Shown: positions 61,428 through 64,000 of the stretch, in pieces | Position numbering within the stretch: the stretch's first letter is position 1 | Layout: each line of letters opens with the position of its first letter | Origin: Cryobacterium sp. PAMC25264 | GTDB taxonomy: Bacteria; Actinomycetota; Actinomycetes; Actinomycetales; Microbacteriaceae | Assembly: GCF_019443325.1 (NCBI RefSeq) | Contig: NZ_CP080383.1 | Location: 2,480,001 to 2,544,000, forward strand | DNA: 64,000 bases | Direction of reading: 5' to 3' | Notes under the pieces: model-generated | What the model was told of the DNA's origin: nothing | Database searches by the model: none | Seen by the model: the letters and a program-made list of their open reading frames with translations, nothing else | Position numbers and translations under genes: made by a program

Positions 61428-62227
61428 GCCCGCTGGTAGCGCAGGAGCAGGGTGTCGGCAGCCGGGAGGGCGTGCACGAGACGCATCCGGCGCGGTGCTG
61501 CCTCCGTCGCGGCGGCGATGCGCCCGGCGGAGCCGGACTCGAGCAGCGGCGCCAGGGTGAGGCAGAGTTCGTCCACGGCGTCGGCGGCCAGCAGCGACCC
61601 GAACAGGCTCGGCCCGCCCTCGCAGAGCACCTGCGGGTAGCCCCGCTCGGTGAGGGTGGTCACCATGAGCGAATGATCCACGGATGCGTCCCCGCAGACC
61701 AGCACATCGGCCACCGCCGCCAGCGCCGCCCGCCGCTCGGCGGGGGCCTGTCCCCGGGTCACTATGATCGGGCGGGTGGCGGCACGGGTGAACACCGGGT
61801 GCGCCGGGTCGAGGTCGAGCCGGGCGGACACGATCGCCACTGGAGGGTGCTCCGGCAGCCCGTGGGCGAGCCGCCAGGCCACGGCCTCCGGGCTGAACCG
61901 GATCCCGCCGTACCCCTCGGCGCGCACGGTCCCGGCGCCGACCAGGATCACATCGGTGAGCATCCGCACGGTGTCGAAGACCAGCCGGTCGGCGTCGTCG
62001 CCGAGGCCGCCACTGACGCCGTCGTGCGTGGCGGCGCCGTCGAGGCTGCTGACGAAGTTGACCCGCAGGTGCGGCGTAGCCCGGTCGGTGATGAGGTACC
62101 GACGGAGCACCTCGGCGGGGTCCAGACCGTCGGGGCTGGAACCCGTGGCAGCGGAATCCGCAGGGTCGAGACCCGTGGGACCGGGAATGGCGGGGTCGAG
62201 GCCCTCGGGGCCGTGAGCGGCGGTCAT
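61415..62227 (-). CDS. RibD_C-type pyrimidine reductase-like protein
   Basis: 270 aa. A single RibD C-terminal/DHFR-like domain: RVNFVSSLDGAATHDGVSGGLGDDADRLVFDTVRMLTDVILVGAGTVRAEGYG, with VLCEGGPSLFGSLL as the second NADPH-contact segment. It lacks the deaminase half of RibD. Actinobacteria often have several such reductases with unclear substrates. The ATG overlaps the FolP-like stop codon (TGATG), so translation is coupled. Starts with a repetitive Gly-Leu-Asp-Pro stretch of about 30 residues. Confidence 0.85.
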   Translation of the reverse strand: MTAAHGPEGLDPAIPGPTGLDPADSAATGSSPDGLDPAEVLRRYLITDRATPHLRVNFVSSLDGAATHDGVSGGLGDDADRLVFDTVRMLTDVILVGAGTVRAEGYGGIRFSPEAVAWRLAHGLPEHPPVAIVSARLDLDPAHPVFTRAATRPIIVTRGQAPAERRAALAAVADVLVCGDASVDHSLMVTTLTERGYPQVLCEGGPSLFGSLLAADAVDELCLTLAPLLESGSAGRIAAATEAAPRRMRLVHALPAADTLLLRYQRAREL

Positions 62228-63132
62228 CAGGCGAGGTTGTGGCGCAGGTAGGCGGGTTCGCGGAAGCCCAGGATGGCCTCGGTCATACGCACGGCGTCCA
62301 CGGCGGCCGCAACATTGTGCACCCGCACGATGCGGGCGCCCTGCAGGATGCAGTAGACGGCCGCGGCGAGGGTTCCCTCCACGCGGCGGTCCCTGTCGCG
62401 GTCGAGGGTCTCGCCGATGAAGTCCTTGTTCGACACCGCCACGAGCGTCGGCAGGCCGAGCGCGGTGATCTCGCCCAGCCGGCGGGTGAGCTCGAGGGAG
62501 TGCAGGGTGTTCTTGTTCAGGTCGTGGCCCGGGTCGATGACCAGCCGCTCGGCCGGCATCCCGTGAGCCAGGGCGCGGTCGACCCTGGCGAGCAGGAATT
62601 CGGCGACCTCGGCCACCACATCGTCGTACTGCGGCGCCGGGTAGGGCGTGCGCGGGCGGGCCAGGCTGTGCGTGATCACCAGGGTGGCGTCGCTGTCGGC
62701 GACGACCTCGGCCATCCGCGGGTCGTGCACGCCGGTGGTGTCGTTGATGACGTGGGCGCCGGCGCGGATGCTGGCCAGTGCGACGTCGGGGTCGAAGGTG
62801 TCGACGGAGATGACCGCGCCGGAGCCCTGCAGGGCCGAGACCACGGGGACGACCCGGTCGATCTCCTCCGCAACGGGGATCGGCGGCCCCGGGGCGAACT
62901 TGGCCCCGCCGATGTCGACCCAGTCGGCGCCATCGGCGACGGCGGCCCGGGCGGCGGCCACGGCCACGTCGAGCGCGAACGTGGCGCCTTGGTCGTAGAA
63001 AGAGTCCGGTGTGCGGTTGATCACGGCCATCACCGCGATCTCGCGGGAGAAGTCGAAGTCGCGCCCGCCGATCGTGCGCACCGGCACCTCCAAGCATGGC
63101 AGGATGACGCCGGCGGCGGTCGAACGGGCCAT
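62227..63132 (-). CDS. folP: dihydropteroate synthase family protein, FolP2-type
   Basis: 301-aa TIM-barrel enzyme. INRTPDSFYDQGATF, ADWVDIGGAKFAPGPPI, HVINDTTGVHDPRMAEVV and VIDPGHDLNKNT are visible. The NRTPDSFYD form matches mycobacterial FolP2, for which no dihydropteroate synthase activity has been shown, rather than FolP1 (NVTxDSFSDGG). Role therefore open. Coupled to the RibD_C gene. GAGGAG before ATG 63132. Confidence 0.85.
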   Translation of the reverse strand: MARSTAAGVILPCLEVPVRTIGGRDFDFSREIAVMAVINRTPDSFYDQGATFALDVAVAAARAAVADGADWVDIGGAKFAPGPPIPVAEEIDRVVPVVSALQGSGAVISVDTFDPDVALASIRAGAHVINDTTGVHDPRMAEVVADSDATLVITHSLARPRTPYPAPQYDDVVAEVAEFLLARVDRALAHGMPAERLVIDPGHDLNKNTLHSLELTRRLGEITALGLPTLVAVSNKDFIGETLDRDRDRRVEGTLAAAVYCILQGARIVRVHNVAAAVDAVRMTEAILGFREPAYLRHNLA

Positions 63133-63170
63133 CTGTACTCCTCGGGGCTGGTCGGGGTCTGCGGGCCGGA

Positions 63171-64000
63171 TCACTCGGATGCGACGAGCAGGTCCTCCAG
63201 AGCAATGCTCTCATCCGCGAGCCGCTTGGCATCCACCCGCATGCCCGAACGGATGAGGCGCTGCACGGTCTCGTTCACGTCCCAGACGTTCACGTTCATA
63301 CCTGCGACCACGTGGCCGTCCCGGAGCCAGAACGCCACGAACTCCCGCGTGGACCGGTCGCCGCGGAACACCAACTCGGCGCCGGCGGCCAGCTCGCCGA
63401 ACCCCGAGTACTCCATGCTGAGGTCGAACTGGTCTGTGTAGAAGTACGGGATGGCGTCGTACTCGGTGGTGTCGCCGAGCACGGCCCGACCCGCGGCCGC
63501 GCCGGCGGTGTCGGCGTTCGCCCAGTGCTCCACCCGCAGCCGGTGACCGAGGCGGGGGTGGTGCACGTTCGCCACGTCACCCACCGCGAACACATCGGGG
63601 TCGCTCGTCGCGAAGGTGGCCGACACGGCGATCCCGTCGTCGACCTCGAGACCGGAGCCCAGGGCCAGCTGGGTGTTGGGCGTGGCCCCGATACCGACCA
63701 CCACCAGGTCCGCCCGCACCAGGGTGCGGTCGCTCAGCCGCACCCCGGTGACCCGGGTGCCGCCGCTGCGAATCTCGCCCTCCAACTCCACCACGGTGGT
63801 GTTGTTGCCCATGTGCACCCCGTGGTCACGGTGCAGCAGATCGAACATCCCGCCCAGCTCGGCGCCGATGGCCGACTCCAGCGGCACCGGCCCACGGCCA
63901 AGCACGATCACGTCGTTGCCGTAGCCCTTGGCGGTGGCCGCGACCTCGAGTCCGATCCAGCCGCTGCCCACGATGACCACCCGTCGTCCGCCCTCCGCCA
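63171..64000 (-). CDS. FAD/NAD(P)-dependent reductase, 3' part
   Basis: The C-terminal about 277 residues of a rubredoxin/ferredoxin-reductase-like flavoprotein. VVIVGSGWIGLEVAATAKGYGNDV is the NAD(P)-binding Rossmann motif, TSDPDVFAVGDVANV is the second FAD motif, and VAFWLRDGHVVAGMNVNVWD belongs to the Reductase_C domain. The N-terminal FAD domain lies past the right window edge. It would pass electrons to a ferredoxin-like partner. Confidence 0.88.
   Translation of the reverse strand, partial: AEGGRRVVIVGSGWIGLEVAATAKGYGNDVIVLGRGPVPLESAIGAELGGMFDLLHRDHGVHMGNNTTVVELEGEIRSGGTRVTGVRLSDRTLVRADLVVVGIGATPNTQLALGSGLEVDDGIAVSATFATSDPDVFAVGDVANVHHPRLGHRLRVEHWANADTAGAAAGRAVLGDTTEYDAIPYFYTDQFDLSMEYSGFGELAAGAELVFRGDRSTREFVAFWLRDGHVVAGMNVNVWDVNETVQRLIRSGMRVDAKRLADESIALEDLLVASE

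Noticed and set aside
61415..63232. 605-aa fusion of RibD_C with an upstream region
   Set aside because: The upstream part is a shadow of the FolP-like gene; the RibD_C ATG is coupled to the FolP stop codon.

Overview
The window is GC-rich, densely coding actinobacterial chromosome. Conserved gene blocks point to the family Microbacteriaceae, with a Cryobacterium-like genome as the best guess; this is inference from gene order, GTG/TTG starts and protein character, since no rRNA is present. Examples are galU / rimJ-like / SepX-GlpR-like membrane gene opposite 5-formyl-THF cyclo-ligase, fmdB and mscL; dtxR opposite serC and DUF2530; and DUF3027 / cold-shock-like protein opposite a helicase-associated protein and an XPB-type helicase. 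Two tRNA genes (Ala-CGC, Arg-CCT) lie on the minus strand.

Layout. 0-14 kb: a ferric-siderophore permease with a DtxR box at its start, PhzF, a rhodanese, an MFS exporter, a DUF559-like protein, two aldo/keto reductases, GNAT, alpha/beta hydrolase, a DUF4349 lipoprotein, an acyl-CoA dehydrogenase and a frameshifted ThrE-type exporter. 14-22 kb: small proteins, a baeRF-type protein, a zinc-ribbon nuclease-like protein, an ankyrin protein, tRNA-Ala, the SepX/GlpR-galU block, and the folate ligase/fmdB/mscL block. 22-24.5 kb: an IS110-family element embedded in several kinds of short tandem repeats. 24.5-31 kb: a very large SF1-helicase-like protein whose ATPase motifs are eroded, CorA, and a 4'-phosphopantetheinyl transferase. 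31-36 kb: a deletion scar holding two truncated genes, a Cys-rich copper-binding protein, a TetR regulator and a membrane-fused alpha/beta hydrolase. 36-44 kb: a Pls/PosA-type NRPS-like synthetase with an M1 peptidase, a divergent EamA/MocR pair, and a patatin. 44-54 kb: many small proteins, an oxidoreductase, tRNA-Arg, two exported cell-wall hydrolases (CHAP and NlpC/P60) sharing an unusual N-terminal design, and an HNH nuclease. 54-64 kb: DtxR, SerC, DUF2530/DUF3027, a cold-shock-like protein, helicase genes, and a RibD_C / FolP2-like pair beside a flavoprotein reductase cut by the window edge.

How parts work together. DtxR (54.9 kb) is the likely regulator of the permease whose start carries a DtxR box. 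The phosphopantetheinyl transferase (30.5 kb) is a plausible activator of the carrier domain of the NRPS-like synthetase (41 kb). The MocR regulator and EamA exporter share one palindromic operator candidate. The SepX/GlpR-like protein sits in its conserved block, but the usual MoeA-like partner Glp is missing.

Most unusual signals. (1) A modular repeat built of 57-bp units bounded by 10-bp inverted termini and separated by 16-bp spacers (73-bp period) occurs at two loci 11 kb apart, with the same spacing but different interiors. (2) Four long palindromes sit at gene 3' ends; in two cases the stop codon of the flanking gene lies inside the repeat. (3) Three otherwise intact genes are broken by single-base changes at or near G/C runs, which suggests sequencing error or recent mutation.
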